DNA of 64,000 nt, taken from contig CAJVGD010000022.1 of the NCBI GenBank assembly GCA_910890315.1, positions 62,001 to 126,000 on the forward strand, read 5' to 3'. The notes under the pieces are model-generated. The model saw only the letters and a list, made by a program, of their open reading frames with translations. It searched no databases and was not told the origin of the DNA. Each line of letters begins with the position of its first letter. Position 1 is the first letter of the stretch. Made by a program: the position numbers and the translations under genes. The stretch comes from Serendipita indica DSM 11827 (taxonomy: Eukaryota > Basidiomycota > Agaricomycetes > Sebacinales > Serendipitaceae). Below, in pieces: positions 1 through 11,962 of the stretch.

Positions 1-87
1 GAGAAAGTTGCATTACGCTTGAATTTGGCATGGATTCAACAGGATGGAGACCACGGGAGGTGATTGATGGGTCCAAAACTCGACCAA

Positions 88-1315
88 ATGCCGACTATCA
101 GCCCTTCAGAGCGTACACCGGCAGAGATTTGGCACTATATTCTCCAATTTTCCATCTTTGTCCCAATCTTCTTCTCCATCGACCCAGCGAGCCATGGCAT
201 CGACGCGCTACACAAGTATGGAGACGACTCATTATACTGGGAGACTGAACGAGCCCGAAACGCACTCAGGAGAGTATGCAGGTCGTGGGATGCATTCCTG
301 AACCGCTTCGCTCGTCGTCTCGTCCGTCTCGTCGACGTAGAGCATGGCCATGTCCCAATCTCCGCCCTCCGAAATGCGATCAGGATTCAAACATTGGCTT
401 GTCATTGTCGCAAGCCTAGAGTCGACCTCCACCAGCCATGGCCTACCCTGGACTACATCAGGAAAGATGGAACCCCCGAGCCATGGAAACTTCAGATACT
501 GTTTGGATTCTGGGAAGATAACACCGCACACCGAAACTATTTCTTGTACACCACCGACTCAAACACCTTCGCGTCTTCCACAGGACTTGGAGCCATTCTG
601 GGTATCCGAGCCAGGCGTACAACAGCACTAACCAGAACGACCAGCCCATCACGGTATTATCGGTACTTGGTTCTACAAGTATTGCGTACGATACGACCAA
701 ACTGACAACGTGGCGGCTCCATCTGAGGAGAGGGATCGGCAATGAATGGTCCTTATCCCATCTCAGGCATCTATGGGTCCACTCTTTGGACGATCAAGTC
801 ATGGAATCTTTACTTCCCATAGTTGGCCCACAATTGCTCAGTTTTTCTTGCTTCGAGAGCCGTGTCTGGAAACAACTATTGAACATCTGGGAACTCTGTC
901 CAAACATTACTACCTTGTGCATCCCAAGGGGATTGCATCTACTCATACCACCACCGTCAGGGCATCCTATCAAAACACTCGGGATGCATCCTGGTTTGGC
1001 GAGGAAGCAACTTTGCACCGTTTGTCGATGTAGTCACATTTCATACCAAAGCAAGTTTCCTTCCATTGCGAATATTGCTTCTGCGGGTATTAGTAGACCA
1101 AAGCTGATGACGGTTTGGAAAAATAATCCTATTTCATCGAGAGATTGGCAGAAAGACTATGATTCTAGCCCAGAATTGTGCTTCAGGGACCAGGCTCGGA
1201 TTCACGGTATCCAACTTGTCGACGCACACTCTAGGACTTTCAGCAACTGGTCATCGAATGGTTGGAACTTCGCTTCAGGACACATACTGTACCAAAGATG
1301 AGGTTAGACTTCTGA
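88..1315 (+). CDS. F-box-like protein, main cluster family (copy 1, frameshifted)
   Basis: Putative substrate adaptor of an SCF ubiquitin ligase. The start at 88 aligns with the start of the copy at 10572. The N-terminus carries the F-box-like stretch RTPAEIWHYILQFSIFVP, followed by YWETERARNALRRV, which marks this family. Leu-rich segments follow (HRLKHLRVF, LSHLRHLWV), then WELCPNITTL, the PPPSGHPI signature and the Cys/His motif CTVCRCSH. The reading frame breaks twice, near 540 (TTT) and near 1238 (TTT); one added T at each place restores the alignment with paralogues up to the stop at 1313-1315. There is no sign of an intron, as in the other copies. It is either a recent pseudogene or an intact gene with sequence errors. 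The family assignment is firm; the ligase role is inferred from the F-box only. Confidence 0.7.
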
Positions 1316-1584
1316 ATATAGTCTCTCCTTTTCAGTCATCCATTGCGAAGCTGCCTGATCTCATATACGCAGTCCACTAAGGTATGCTTGATTTGCACAA
1401 ACTTTGTGTCTATACCTTTGATATTTGCTTTCCTTCACCCATCGATGAGTACAGAGAACACGCAGCAAGGGACATGGCATTCTACGGTTGCTAAATGAGG
1501 TAGGCTAACAAGTGGTAGCCACAAAGATCTATCGGATGAAGTGTCCAAATGCATTTAAGTAGAATAATTGAAAAGTAGAGTCGC

Positions 1585-2779
1585 CTATGTCTGGCGAACC
1601 ATAGCCTCCTCTGAAGGAGCAACTTTTACTTCGCGCGACCACCAATGCTTGCGCTGTAGTTCCATGCTGCCATCAATGCGAAGCCCCTTCTTTCGAGGAA
1701 GGTATGAGGCTGGGTAGACGATGTTGAAGAGAACGGTAGCAATCTACTCTTTTGCATGAGACTCAATGGGAGGATCCAAGTGGGAAACTCACCAAGACGG
1801 GTACTGCGTCAAGGACATAGAAGGGCCACTCTGTATTATACAGGTACCCTTGCGTCGTCGAGTCGAAGTTGATTGTGGCGAATTCTAAGCTAACTGTCAG
1901 TGGACGAGTGCTGGATTGTTTTAGGAGACGTGCCGATTGTTCGGTAGACGGAGCGACCGATGATGAGAGCGGCGGAGATGTAAAAGGCCGTGAAGAGGGG
2001 TCGGAGCTTGCGCAACTCGTGGTGATCAATCTTCAGTCGCTGGCTCTTGAGATCAAACATGACAGCAACGATGGTGAAGAAGAGAAAGGCTGCTACTTGA
2101 GCGAGCAAGCCTCCAATGAGGACAGCTCGTCCGGCTCTGATGGCGCTCCTGCTGACATTGTCTCCGGAAATCATAGTGACACCACTGGCTTGGGTGATGA
2201 CACAGGCAATGTCGATAAAGACGAAGAGTTTGGTGATGACAGTGTGCGATATGAATGTTGAATCTGGGCCGACAAAGGACATCCTAGTTGTGAGGTATGC
2301 TTAGCTAGCGCATGAATGCAAGGGTCTGAAACCTACATTCTCCCGATGATCATATAGTCTTGGGCGGCAAGGAAAGCGGGCGAGACCACGATGCAGGTTT
2401 GTGAGACAACATACGACCAGAGCTGTGGACTAGAAGAAACATGAGATGGTGGCTAATTGAACATGGAGAGAATTACTCATTGTCGATAGCAAGCTTCCTG
2501 GAACCAGGCGAACACGTTTAGCGACATGCACAGAGGACAAGGTACCACGTACCTCGTGATATAGCCAAGGACTTGCAAGGCCGTTGCAATGATGAGGACA
2601 AGCATGAAGAGGGCACGAGTCTTGTAGGCTTGGTATATGTGCACCAGGCCCGTTACCGCAAAGGCGACAACGAAGAAGATGGCGGCGCCCGAGTTGGCCT
2701 TGTAAGGAAAGATTTTTTCATCGTCGCCTATCTAACTGTCAGCCATCATCATCTGAATGCACCAGACCGACGCACTCAT
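1585..2779 (-). CDS. RTA1-like seven-helix membrane protein
   Basis: Member of the fungal RTA1/RTM1 family (lipid-translocating exporter-like, plasma membrane, linked to resistance to toxic lipids). Seven exons join in frame to about 300 residues: MSAS-IGDDEKIFPYKANSGAAI, then GYITR, LAIDNDPQLWSYVVSQT, PAFLAAQDYMIIGR, FVFIDIACVITQASG, RSVYRTIEFA, TEWPFYVLDAVPV and a soluble tail ending VAPSEEAMVRQT. The AAQDYMIIGR, FVFIDI and RxxYRxxE patterns are the family hallmarks, and the length is normal. Two splice oddities: exon 3 is only 21 nt (2477-2497), and the intron at 1885-1933 begins with GC rather than GT. The first intron would be only about 36 nt, so the exact start is less sure than the rest. 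The gene is convergent with the F-box gene before it. Confidence 0.85.
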
Positions 2780-3806
2780 GATAGGAAAAAAAGAATGGGG
2801 CTCAAGGGGAGTCGAGACGGAGTATGGTCCGCTTAGTAAGATGGTCGGCAGGTATTTATCTTATTCCACGTAAGCCTGTCAGAAAATAGAGGCTGGCTCG
2901 TTGGGGGACTCCTTTGTCATCGCATCTCTGCGGACGCAGTATGTTGACGAGCCCTGGACCCGAGAACTCTGTTGGAGGGTACCGTTCGACGCGGACGATG
3001 TTCTCCTGTTTAAACCCGGTCAGATTAATGATAGTGATGGGTTGCCTCGCTTCATTCACAAGGCAACCATTTGGGGAGAGTGTCTCAATTCGCTATCCAA
3101 CGGGCCAACAGACCATAGTCTAAAGAGAGTTAGATGAGCGATAATTAATTTAAATTCTCTCCTACTAGTAAGAAATGGAGCCTCGACCGTTGGGCCTCTT
3201 GACGCTAGAGCGCTTGGCATCTAATACGCAGCTGCACCGCTTTGGGCCTCGAGATCCCATCTCCAAACATGATGGGAACATCGACACGTTGAACACGCAC
3301 CAACCGTCACCAACAAACGCCCGAATCGCCCCAGATCTCCGCCCGCAGCTCGTCGGCGATGACAGGGGCTAAGTCAAGGAGCCGCCGCCAAATGAAAGGG
3401 AATGACTTCATTAGGTGGATGAGTAATCGTGAAAAATGTTGCATTGGTTGATGGATCAAAAAACAAATCCCGTAATAGAGTACAAACGAAGAGTTGAAAA
3501 AGGCGCCAAAAAGAGAGAGTTGGGGGGCGTGACACGAGAAGACGCGCAGCCAAAAGACATAATTTGGGTGCCGTCGACAAGAAAGGGTTGGTAGTGCAGA
3601 ACCGGTTTGCTCTATCCAAATAGAGCGAGCGCGCGGGTGCTGCCTACGATGTATAGTCCGAGGTATCTATCCGATAAAGGAGACCGTTTGATTCCAATGA
3701 TTGTCGTTGCTGTAAGGATAGGAGAATTTGATGACACATAAAGATAAGGCTACTCTCATCAGTCACAGTACCCAACCGCACCAAAAAAAATGACGGACCA
3801 AGCTGC
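2780..3806. other. Gene-free stretch upstream of the RTA1-like gene
   Basis: About 1 kb lies between the start of the RTA1-like gene and the 3' end of the large membrane-protein gene. Only short open frames without recognisable domains are present. It presumably holds the RTA1-like promoter and the 3' untranslated region of the next gene; no repeat or RNA gene was seen. Confidence 0.5.
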
Positions 3807-6800
3807 CTACAAAGGCGGCGAAATGTCGGTAGGACTATTGGACCGAGCGATAGCTCCGACAGCTTCGCCTTCTGAACTACGCTCCATTTGTCCACCACTA
3901 CCGCTCCCATGCACAGGCGAGTGCGGAGATGGCAACGAGCTAGCCAGTCCACCACCACTGTTCCCACTCCCATTCGTATTCTCTCGACCAACTCCACCAC
4001 TATTCCCACGCGTCGTCGTCCGCGCCGTAGCACCACTCCCGCGACGACTAAGCTCGCGCTCGTGGCTACCAAAACTTTCGATAGTCGACATTCGCCGTAC
4101 GACGCCGCCCAACATGCGAACTTCGCGCTCAAACGTCTCGGGTGGTCGGCCCATCGCGAGCTGAATCCCTTGAGCCAGAGGGTGCTGGTACGGAGCAGAG
4201 CGTTGTTGCTGACTCGAGCTCGGCGAGAGATACTGAGATCTTGAAGTATACCGACGCTCTTCGACAGGACTCTCCGTCTCTTGTCGATCCTCGGGGTTGA
4301 GCACGTGGCCGTACGAGCTTGGACTCGCGCTCCGATCCGACAATGGCGTCGTAGAGCGGTCGACTCCACTGGCAATGGTACCATTGCTGACGGTACGATA
4401 ATAACTCTCGTCATCATACGCGCCCTCGTTGACTTCACCACTGGAGAATCCACCATCGCCCACGAGAAAGTATCCTTGCTCAAGGAGCGGTGCACCAGTA
4501 TTCGGACTGACCACAGGCGAAAATGCATTGGGATCCGTCGTCCATCCTCGCTCTGGAGTGTTTGTCGTCGGCGGGTATAAAGGTGCAGTGGGCGAAGGTG
4601 GTGAAGGCGCTCTGGCTCCACTACGATATGGTATGAGCGGTGGGATATCATCATCATTATAGCGCGCGAGACGAGACTGTGGTCGCTCAGGATACTCGCG
4701 CATCCTCTCCGCGTCCTCTCCTTCAAGCACCTCTCGATCAAAATGATGTTCATGGACAATATCGAGTCCAATGGACCTCCTCCCTCGCTCTTCCAATGGA
4801 CTTTGCGCAGCTGACGGTGGCGAACTGGGATTAAACGGTTCAAACGATGCAGAGAGATGCTTCGTGCCCAAGGGGGATCCAACGACCGTCGAACCACCGA
4901 TACTCCCCTGCGCACTTGGACGTCTGGATCCAATCCCTCCACCAGGCATAGGCGGATAATACGTCGAGCGAGACTTTTCCTGCGACGAGCGCTCAGAGGC
5001 TGGCGAGTATATATCCTTGATCGCATTCGTCGGGGGTGAAGAAGGTGTCGAATCAGGCCCAGGAAAACTAATCGGTCGAACGGGCTTTCGTCGAACACGA
5101 TGCTTGGTCGCTCCCGTCGTCGTCGTCGTCGTCTTGGTTGTGGGCGACACGACTTCATCCTCCACATCCGTCCCGGAGCCAATGGGCGTCGCACTCTCTT
5201 GAGGGGACGCATAAGCATGCGCGGTCATCGTCGGAGAGGAGGTGGTCTCTCCCCCTCGGACAACTCTCCAGCCTTCTCCTTGGTATGATGGCTCTTGCTA
5301 CTCCGTCCACTCTTCCCAGACGCCCGACTGGCAGCAGAGAGCAATCGAATCCTCCGCACAAACGCGCTCTCACGCTTTGTCCCATGGTCATTCTCGCTCT
5401 CTCCAGTCGCGTCTCCTTCGTCAATGTGCGCCAGTTTCTCTTCTGCCAGACGCTGTTGTTGCCTCCGACGAATCGACGACGGCGTCCACGGACGACCGAC
5501 TGCGCCTCTCCATCCAATATTCCGTGTCCCAACGACCCACGCACCCCACCATACGCCATCCACAACGATCCAAAGCCCCGCGACGAAAAACGTGATGAGC
5601 ACCCGTCCAATCGCACCCCACAACCACGCCCGGTACGATACTGTCTGCGCACACGGTGGTGGGTACGAGGGCGGAAACGCGCTGCCGGCCCATAAAACAT
5701 CGGGAGACCACCTGCACAATCCAGAGAGTCGATGAGGTGAATTAACACCCGTATTCGCTCCAGAGCTATCGGCAGTCGGCGCAGGGTTATACCACACCGG
5801 GACGAGTCCAACGTTGACAAAGCCAGGAATGTTAATCGCGACAAACGCAAACCAGTGAAGGACATGCAATAATATCCGCGTCTTGGCCCATTTCCGTCTC
5901 CGTCTCATCGAAGCAGTGCTGAACCGACTCGCTCCAGGTGTAGGATAAAACTTTGATCCACCCCGAGTGTTCAATTGCGAACCAGCACCGGGGTACATTC
6001 TCGATCCAGATACCGTCCCCGTTCTTGACAATGGATCAGGCTGGACAGAGGGAACAGATCCAACAGGCGGCGGAAGTGGCGAAATGGAAGGTTCGTGGCA
6101 GACGACGGGGAAATTGAGCGCATAGGTCGACTTTGCGGGCTCGTCGAGCTTTTGACTCGTCGGACGACTGGTACTGGTAGACGCTGCATCCGCAGGGACA
6201 ACACGACCGCTCGATCGCTCATGATGGACAAACCGCGACGGCCTAACGGGCTCATCAGGCGACGATGTGGCCACGGGCTCTGGTGCAAGAGGATGGCTCG
6301 GCTCGTCTGTAGAAGGAAACGTTCTCCCGTTTGAACCCACATACGCCCTCTCCATTGTCGCGGCATCCGCCGGTTTGACCAGCTCTTCTTGTAGCTCAAA
6401 CGGCGGATACGTGGCCAACCAATCCTCTGGTGGAGGCTTACTCAACCTCCTCGATCGTCTGCCAGAAGACGTGGCAGAGAATGCGCTGCTCCGGAGGGGT
6501 ATCGCGGTATACTTGTCGTCCCCCGCTGTCGCTGTGGTGGCAGTCGCCGCCGTGAGAGGTCGTTTGCCACCATACGACGTACGTGGTTGGGGTGGAACGA
6601 GGTTTGCGGATCCGCAACGGTTCGCGTACCATTACGCGCAATGGGTCCAATCGTCGGGACCCGACCAAGCGGCCGTTTCTCGTGCGGATAAATCGCCTAT
6701 TACGAGGAAAGTATCAGCACTATTTCTTGGGCCTGAAACAGCCAAAGAACTATCCAACACAGCACATGGACCAAGACAGACTCGAAAGTGAGGCAGTCCG

Positions 6801-8579
6801 AGGAAGAGGCCACGAGTGCGAACGGGGCTCAAGGCCCTTCAGAAAACACATTAAACATCACACAGAAGCCAACCCGCATTCTTTACAAGAGCTGGGGGGA
6901 AGCTGCACGGGCACGTCCCAAAGAGGCAATCGCGCTCCTCCACCAAGGGTCAGAGGAGCCATTCTACAGCAGGACAACCCAAAAGGTCTCCAATATGTCA
7001 GCGCGCCTCGTGTCGTGTCCGCCCCTTTTTTGCCCGACAAGTCTTGGGCCTGGCTGCCACCGGGACGCGCGGCCACTAGGCGTACCAAAGCGAGCCGGAC
7101 ATGACGTTCTCCAATCTCGGAGAAGGTGAGAGACCGCGTCATTCTCGTTGCATAAGCAAAATGCATGCGAAATACTAAAAGGCCTGAAGAGATGTCGGGT
7201 ACTCACAAAGTAGAGTAAATAGGCGCTATCGATTGCGAAAAGAGTGACGGCGACGGTGGATGTAATCGCGAGGGCGAGGGCGTAGAGACTGCGGGGAGGA
7301 TCTTCCTTTGGGTATGGGTTGGTCGTGTCGGCGTTTGGACGAGGTCGGTATTCTATAACAGAAAGGAGAACCAAAAAAAGGAATTTGCGCAACGTGTCGG
7401 TTAAAGAACCGCCGAGTGAGACATTTGCAATCCGTGTGGCGGGCGCACACCAGACGTCGTACGCCATGTCCCAATTTGATTGATTTTGCGTGAAGACGAT
7501 GAAAGTGAGCAGAAATGTCCCAAAAGGAGAATGTAAAACTGACCAGAATATGCAAGCCAATATCGTGCTGTCGAGTATGCAGCCCAAACAGACAGAAAGA
7601 TCGTCAAGAGTACTCTGACAATGAGAATCCATCTCCTTTTCCGAGCCGACATGCGGGTATTGGGTATGCGGCCGGGTCTAAGAGGGAGAGAGACAATGCG
7701 CGAGGCACGTTGAATGTCCTCTGTCTCTGCACGCGTCTCGATATCGTGGGTATACACAAGTGGTCTCTGGGTGATTTCTGGGTTTGCACCGAGTGGGGAT
7801 GTAATGGACAAGCGCGGTTTGGTCGTGGTCGTGGTCGTGGTGAGAGTAGAGGCCGACGATTTGACACGCCGTCGACGACCACGGGGCCGTTTACGCATCA
7901 TTGCATCTGAAGACGAGTCTGCGTCGTCGTCCATTAGTCGCCCACCGCCAATCCCGATGGGTGGACTGTGCGTGGTGGGTTCCAAAGGCGTGTCAGCAGT
8001 GTGTATAGTATGATTTCTGTTATATAATTGTGTTTCCGAGAGGTGTATGGGAACAGATGAAGTGAGACCTGGAGGGGTCGAATCGAGACGCTGCTGGAGA
8101 TGGATTTCCTGGCGCTCTAGTGGGATAAATCTGTTGTTTATCGACTGTGTACGCGGATAAGAGTCGTCTCGACTGTCCACGTTGGTCTGTCGAAGCGGTT
8201 GCGGTCGGGTCCAAGGAGGTGCCTCTGCCCACCCGCCATCAGACTGCTGTTGCCCTCGACTGTCTTCTGGCTCCGAGGGCGGGGTGACGTAAGGGGGAGA
8301 TGGGGAAGTAGAATAACCAGTCTCAAATGGAAATTCGCTGCTCGTCGTCTTCCAATAGTCGCCGCTCGACTGCACCCTATACGCTCGTCGGGAGTGGACC
8401 TGGGTTGGCTGGGGCTGTGGTGGATATGTTATTTCCTCTGGTTGTTGTTGATTTGGACGAGATTGTTGTCGTTGATGAGCGTCTTCTGCACTCCCAATCT
8501 CTTCGTCCGTGTCGTGTTCTGGATTGTCGTCGGGAATTGGAGGCCCAAAGAGTGCATTATGCAGATAGACTGCTGCCAT
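3807..8579 (-). CDS. Large multi-pass membrane protein, unknown family
   Basis: I do not recognise the family. Exon 1 (8579-7544) starts MAAVYLHNALFGPP and encodes a long Ser/Pro/Thr-rich cytosolic-type region, then a helix (LIVRVLLTIFLSVWAAY). The next sure exon (7352-7207) holds LALAITSTVAVTLFAIDSAY. A further helix (LVHVLCWIVLWLF) lies near 6750. After a gtacgt...caag intron near 6500-6570 come two more helical stretches (LLHVLHWFAFVAINIPGF and VLITFFVAGLWIVVDGVWW). A tail of roughly 500 residues, rich in Ser, Pro, Arg and Gly, ends DISPPL. The exons between 7207 and 6700 are not resolved. The frame breaks near 5251-5255, in a run of five C on the plus strand (G in the gene); one more base joins the two halves, so two separate genes overlapping by four bases is unlikely. 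The product would be about 1,300-1,400 residues, with disordered regions flanking a central membrane block. Confidence 0.55.
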
Positions 8580-9323
8580 TTCTTCAATTGGCCTTGTTCG
8601 TCGTCTTCGTCGTCGTCGTCGTCGCTGCTACTATTCTACTGCCTTTGCTCTGGCAATGACCATCCACGACGTAGACTCGTCCAATGTTAAGAGTGCTAAG
8701 ACGATTGGGTTTTTTTACAAGGCCAACGGGGGCGCGGCGTGTAGAGGTTTGTCGTCGGTCGAAATGGCGTCCAACGAGCGGGGGAAAACGAGCGTCAGCG
8801 ACCGCAGTAAACCTCGGCGTAAAAGCACGATAAGCAAAAAAGAAAAGCTATAAAAGACTGGAAATGCGACAGGGTCTCCGGGGGGGCCAAAACGAGTGGA
8901 AGGAGGACGAGGCAAGCAAGGTTCAACTCTGGCCTCGTGTGGTCGGCGAGGGAGGGCATTGACAAGACATGACACGGGATTCCACACGCTCGACGTACTT
9001 ACCGACACAAGCTAAGCTAGCGACGTTGGCGACGTTCTCGCGCGGGTATTATATGTGCATACGTCTCCTTAGCCCCCGGATCCCCAAAATGGCAATCCGC
9101 TCTCCGGACGAGGAAGGCCGGCTGCCAGCTTTGGTAATTGACCACCGACGACAGCAATCAATCATAATCTGGCATTGTACCTCTCACAACTTGCACATCA
9201 TCTATCCAAAAGCAAGAGCCAATTCTGACATTTCATTTTCTATCAACACAGACGTCGGTTCCCACCCACCCAGCAGAGGGTCAAATCATAATGACCAATA
9301 CGAAGCGCCCCTACTCTCTACTG
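8580..9323. other. Gene-free stretch with a short GTC-type repeat
   Basis: This stretch holds the 5' flank of the large membrane-protein gene and the 3' flank of the next F-box gene. An imperfect cgt/gtc trinucleotide run lies at about 8598-8628. No open frame here has family support. Confidence 0.5.
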
Positions 9324-10572
9324 TTAGAAAAATGCTCCACTCCTTGATACTTTCATTCGTTTCCGTGTGCCAGACCAACATTCAACATTTTCAATCACCC
9401 AGTCCTCAAACGTCCGACCACAGAGATCCTCCAGCTTCATACCGTGGCGACGAGTTGCCCGATGTAGGCATAGATCTACGTCCCACAAATGCGAATATTC
9501 ACGAGGATATGACCGCTGCATACTTGCCCAGGTGTTCCACCCTCGCTCTAGGAGTAGGACCTTGATCCCAGCACGGGCCAAAGTCTCTATAGGAGTTTTC
9601 AAGTGGCTAAGCCTATGTTCTTTTCCGCATAAGGAGCACGTATACGGTCCACAGATGAGCTCGACCAAAGTGAAAGATGGAAAGTAGTTCGATAGGGTGA
9701 CCAGGCGTGGGCGGCATCACTGGTTCAGGGTGTCCGCGGATGCGGAGATACTTGAGATTGGGACACAGTCTCCATATGTCAATATAATCCCCGGCCATCC
9801 GCAAACCGAAGACGCAAAAAAGTGACTCGAGCTGGGTTCCTATTTTACCCAGATACGCAGTGAATTCATCCATATTCGATGGCCGTACCCAAATCTTTAA
9901 ATGCCTCAGCTGGGGCGTATCCGGTACGCTCACACTATCGTACACCTTCCAGCTCAACGCCGTCAAATTCGACCCATTGTGCGGGATTCCTGAGGACACC
10001 GTCAAGGGAAAACCAACCCCATTCACGACATCCCATAACCCCGGCACATCTTTTTCACCAAGAAACACTCGTAAATTCGCGACTCGATGAGGACGCTCAT
10101 AAGGCCGTGGGAGTTGACGATTCCGACCCACAGAATCAACCCCTGCATTGATCAACACGAGTATCTGTAGTTTCCACGGCTCGACTGTCCCGTCCTCGTG
10201 GACTTGATCGAGGGTATCCCCCAGCTGAACCAAGTCCACGACACGCCTCGTGCATCTGCAGCATAGGGAACGTATCCGTATCGCACTGCGAATCGCATCG
10301 AGCGGAATGTCGCCGTGCTCCACGTCGACCAGGTCCACGAATCGATGATCAAACCGTCGGAGGTACGTATCCCACGACTTGTTGACTCTCCTCAGAGCGT
10401 TCCTCGTCCGCTCGGCTTCCCAGTATATAGATGTATCCGTAAACTCGCCTCTTACGCCGAGGTCTTTGGGCCCTGGGTTGGTGGAGAAGAAGAGGGGAAG
10501 GGAGATGGTAAGTTTGAGTATCTCCTGCCAGATTTCAAGCGGAGTACGCGTCCATGGCGTCGAGGTTGGCAT
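9324..10572 (-). CDS. F-box-like protein, main cluster family (copy 2, frameshifted)
   Basis: Starts MPTSTPWTRTPLEIWQEIL, the F-box-like helix, followed by YWEAERTRNALRRV, the Cys cluster CCRCTRRVV, Leu-rich segments (LRHLKIWV), DIWRLCPNLKYL and PPTPGHPIELL. Near 9667-9669 the frame slips. The downstream frame resumes with CGPYTCSLCGKEH, containing the C-x2-C-x3-H motif, and ends CGRTFEDWVIENVECW plus a short tail. Here the sequence appears to have one base too many (AAA on the plus strand), the opposite sign from the other breaks in this window. The gene is otherwise complete at about 415 residues. Its start lies only 41 bp from the start of the divergent copy 3, so the two must share one promoter region. 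Function is inferred: candidate SCF substrate receptor. Confidence 0.72.
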
Positions 10573-10613
10573 TGGTAGGGTCCAAAATTATTCGATACAA
10601 TTTGGCGCCAACC

Positions 10614-11815
10614 ATGATCCATCTGTCCGTCGAGATTTGGCGACGTATTCTGTTCCACGCTATAGAAGTCCCCGATTTCTTTATGACAGATCTAACACCG
10701 GTAACCGAAATCTCAAGCGCAATAGGATACTGGAAATCCGAGCGTACACGCAGCGCCCTTCGCAGAGTGTGTTCGTCCTGGAATGACTTTCTGGCGTCAT
10801 ACGATGGCCGCTACGTACAAATCTCCGATATCATCCACGGGACTGTCCCTGCAGCTCAACTTGCACGCGCTCTTCGCATCAACTTGATGTACTGCAACTG
10901 TGAGGTGTGCTATTGGTTCTAAGAAGACTTGAAAGAATGTCCCACCAGATTCCTCGACCTTATCCCACCGGTAGACAACGCAAACGGGCAAGCCCCCTGG
11001 CAGATGCAGATAATGGACGCTGCTGTGTGGATGTATCTTGAAATCATCGCCTCTGAGCCAAAGCACATGGCAAATCTTTGTGGGATATATTCCTGGTATA
11101 ATGAGGACGTCCCTCGTAATCCCCTCGCCGCCAGCCCTCGACTTTTCTTTCTCGGAGGTCTTTCATGGCCAGCTGCCACCTTTAGAGGCATAGATGTGTC
11201 TAGGATTACAACTATCAACATCAATTATACATTTCTGCAAGATCTGAGGGCCATTCACTTTCCAAATCTTGTCTACGCTGTCCTTGGACAGGACAGGATC
11301 AGGCCCCAAGTTTGGAGTTTATCTTAGCCTGGTTCCAGAGACACGGAAAGCCCCTAGAGACATCCTACTGGGATGATCCAAGTTCCACAATCACAGCATC
11401 TGACGTCGGCAAGTTACTATCGTATTGTCCGCGTTTGCGGTGACTCCAGCTCCCCGGGCCGACAGAAGGAGTGCCTATTTTGTCTCTATCTCGTCTAAAG
11501 TCACTTCGACTTGGGTGCTATTACATCCCCCACTTCCCCGGGTGTTCATACTGTGGACGCCGCCATACCGAGCCTTTTCAATTCACCAGCATTTTGCCCG
11601 AAATTGTTCGTACAGGCGTCCAAGTTCTCGAGCTATCGTCTCCCATGTGGCATGGGATGTTGAACGCAGACTTCCTCTCGACTCAAGACCTTTATTGCCT
11701 CTGGTCCCGCACTAGATCTCATGCAATATCCCTTATAGATGCGATTGGGTGGACCTTTGAGGACGCCATAGTCGCTCACCTAAAAGATTGGAAGAGAAAG
11801 TGTAATCAACGATGA
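10614..11815 (+). pseudogene. F-box-like pseudogene, main cluster family (copy 3)
   Basis: Begins MIHLSVEIWRRILFHAIEVP and keeps YWKSERTRSALRRVCSSW and a Cys cluster (YCNCEVC). An in-frame TAA lies at 10920-10922. The frame shifts near 11311-11313 (TTT; one added T gives EFILAWFQRHG, matching the WLQDHG element of paralogues). A TGA follows at about 11448 inside LR-LQLPGPTEG. The last part is well kept: CSYCGRRH, then TFEDAIVAHLKDWK to the stop. With two stops plus a frameshift this copy is probably dead, although the shift alone could be a sequence error. An upstream in-frame ATG at 10554 was rejected because it overlaps the start of copy 2 and adds residues that no paralogue has. Confidence 0.72.
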
Positions 11816-11962
11816 GAAATGGAGGGCCGACCGATGTAGAACCTTATATCTTAAAGAAAAATTTAATTATATCTTTACTTAATTTTCCTTCATTTCATCA
11901 GAGTCACGTCGCATTGGCGAGCAATTAAAGCCATGCATGCACCACACTCTTAGTCTCTACCA

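Noticed and set aside
3374-3619. An 81-codon minus-strand open frame
   Set aside because: No similarity; it lies just downstream of the membrane-protein gene and is probably untranslated.
3644-5218. A 524-codon minus-strand open frame, Arg-rich
   Set aside because: It lies in another frame over the Ser/Pro-rich tail of the large membrane protein. Its composition is the expected frame-shifted image of that tail and it has no domain.
8598-8628. gtc/cgt trinucleotide run as a possible functional repeat
   Set aside because: Short and imperfect, and typical of acidic or Arg-rich codon runs and leaders in this genome; no array structure.
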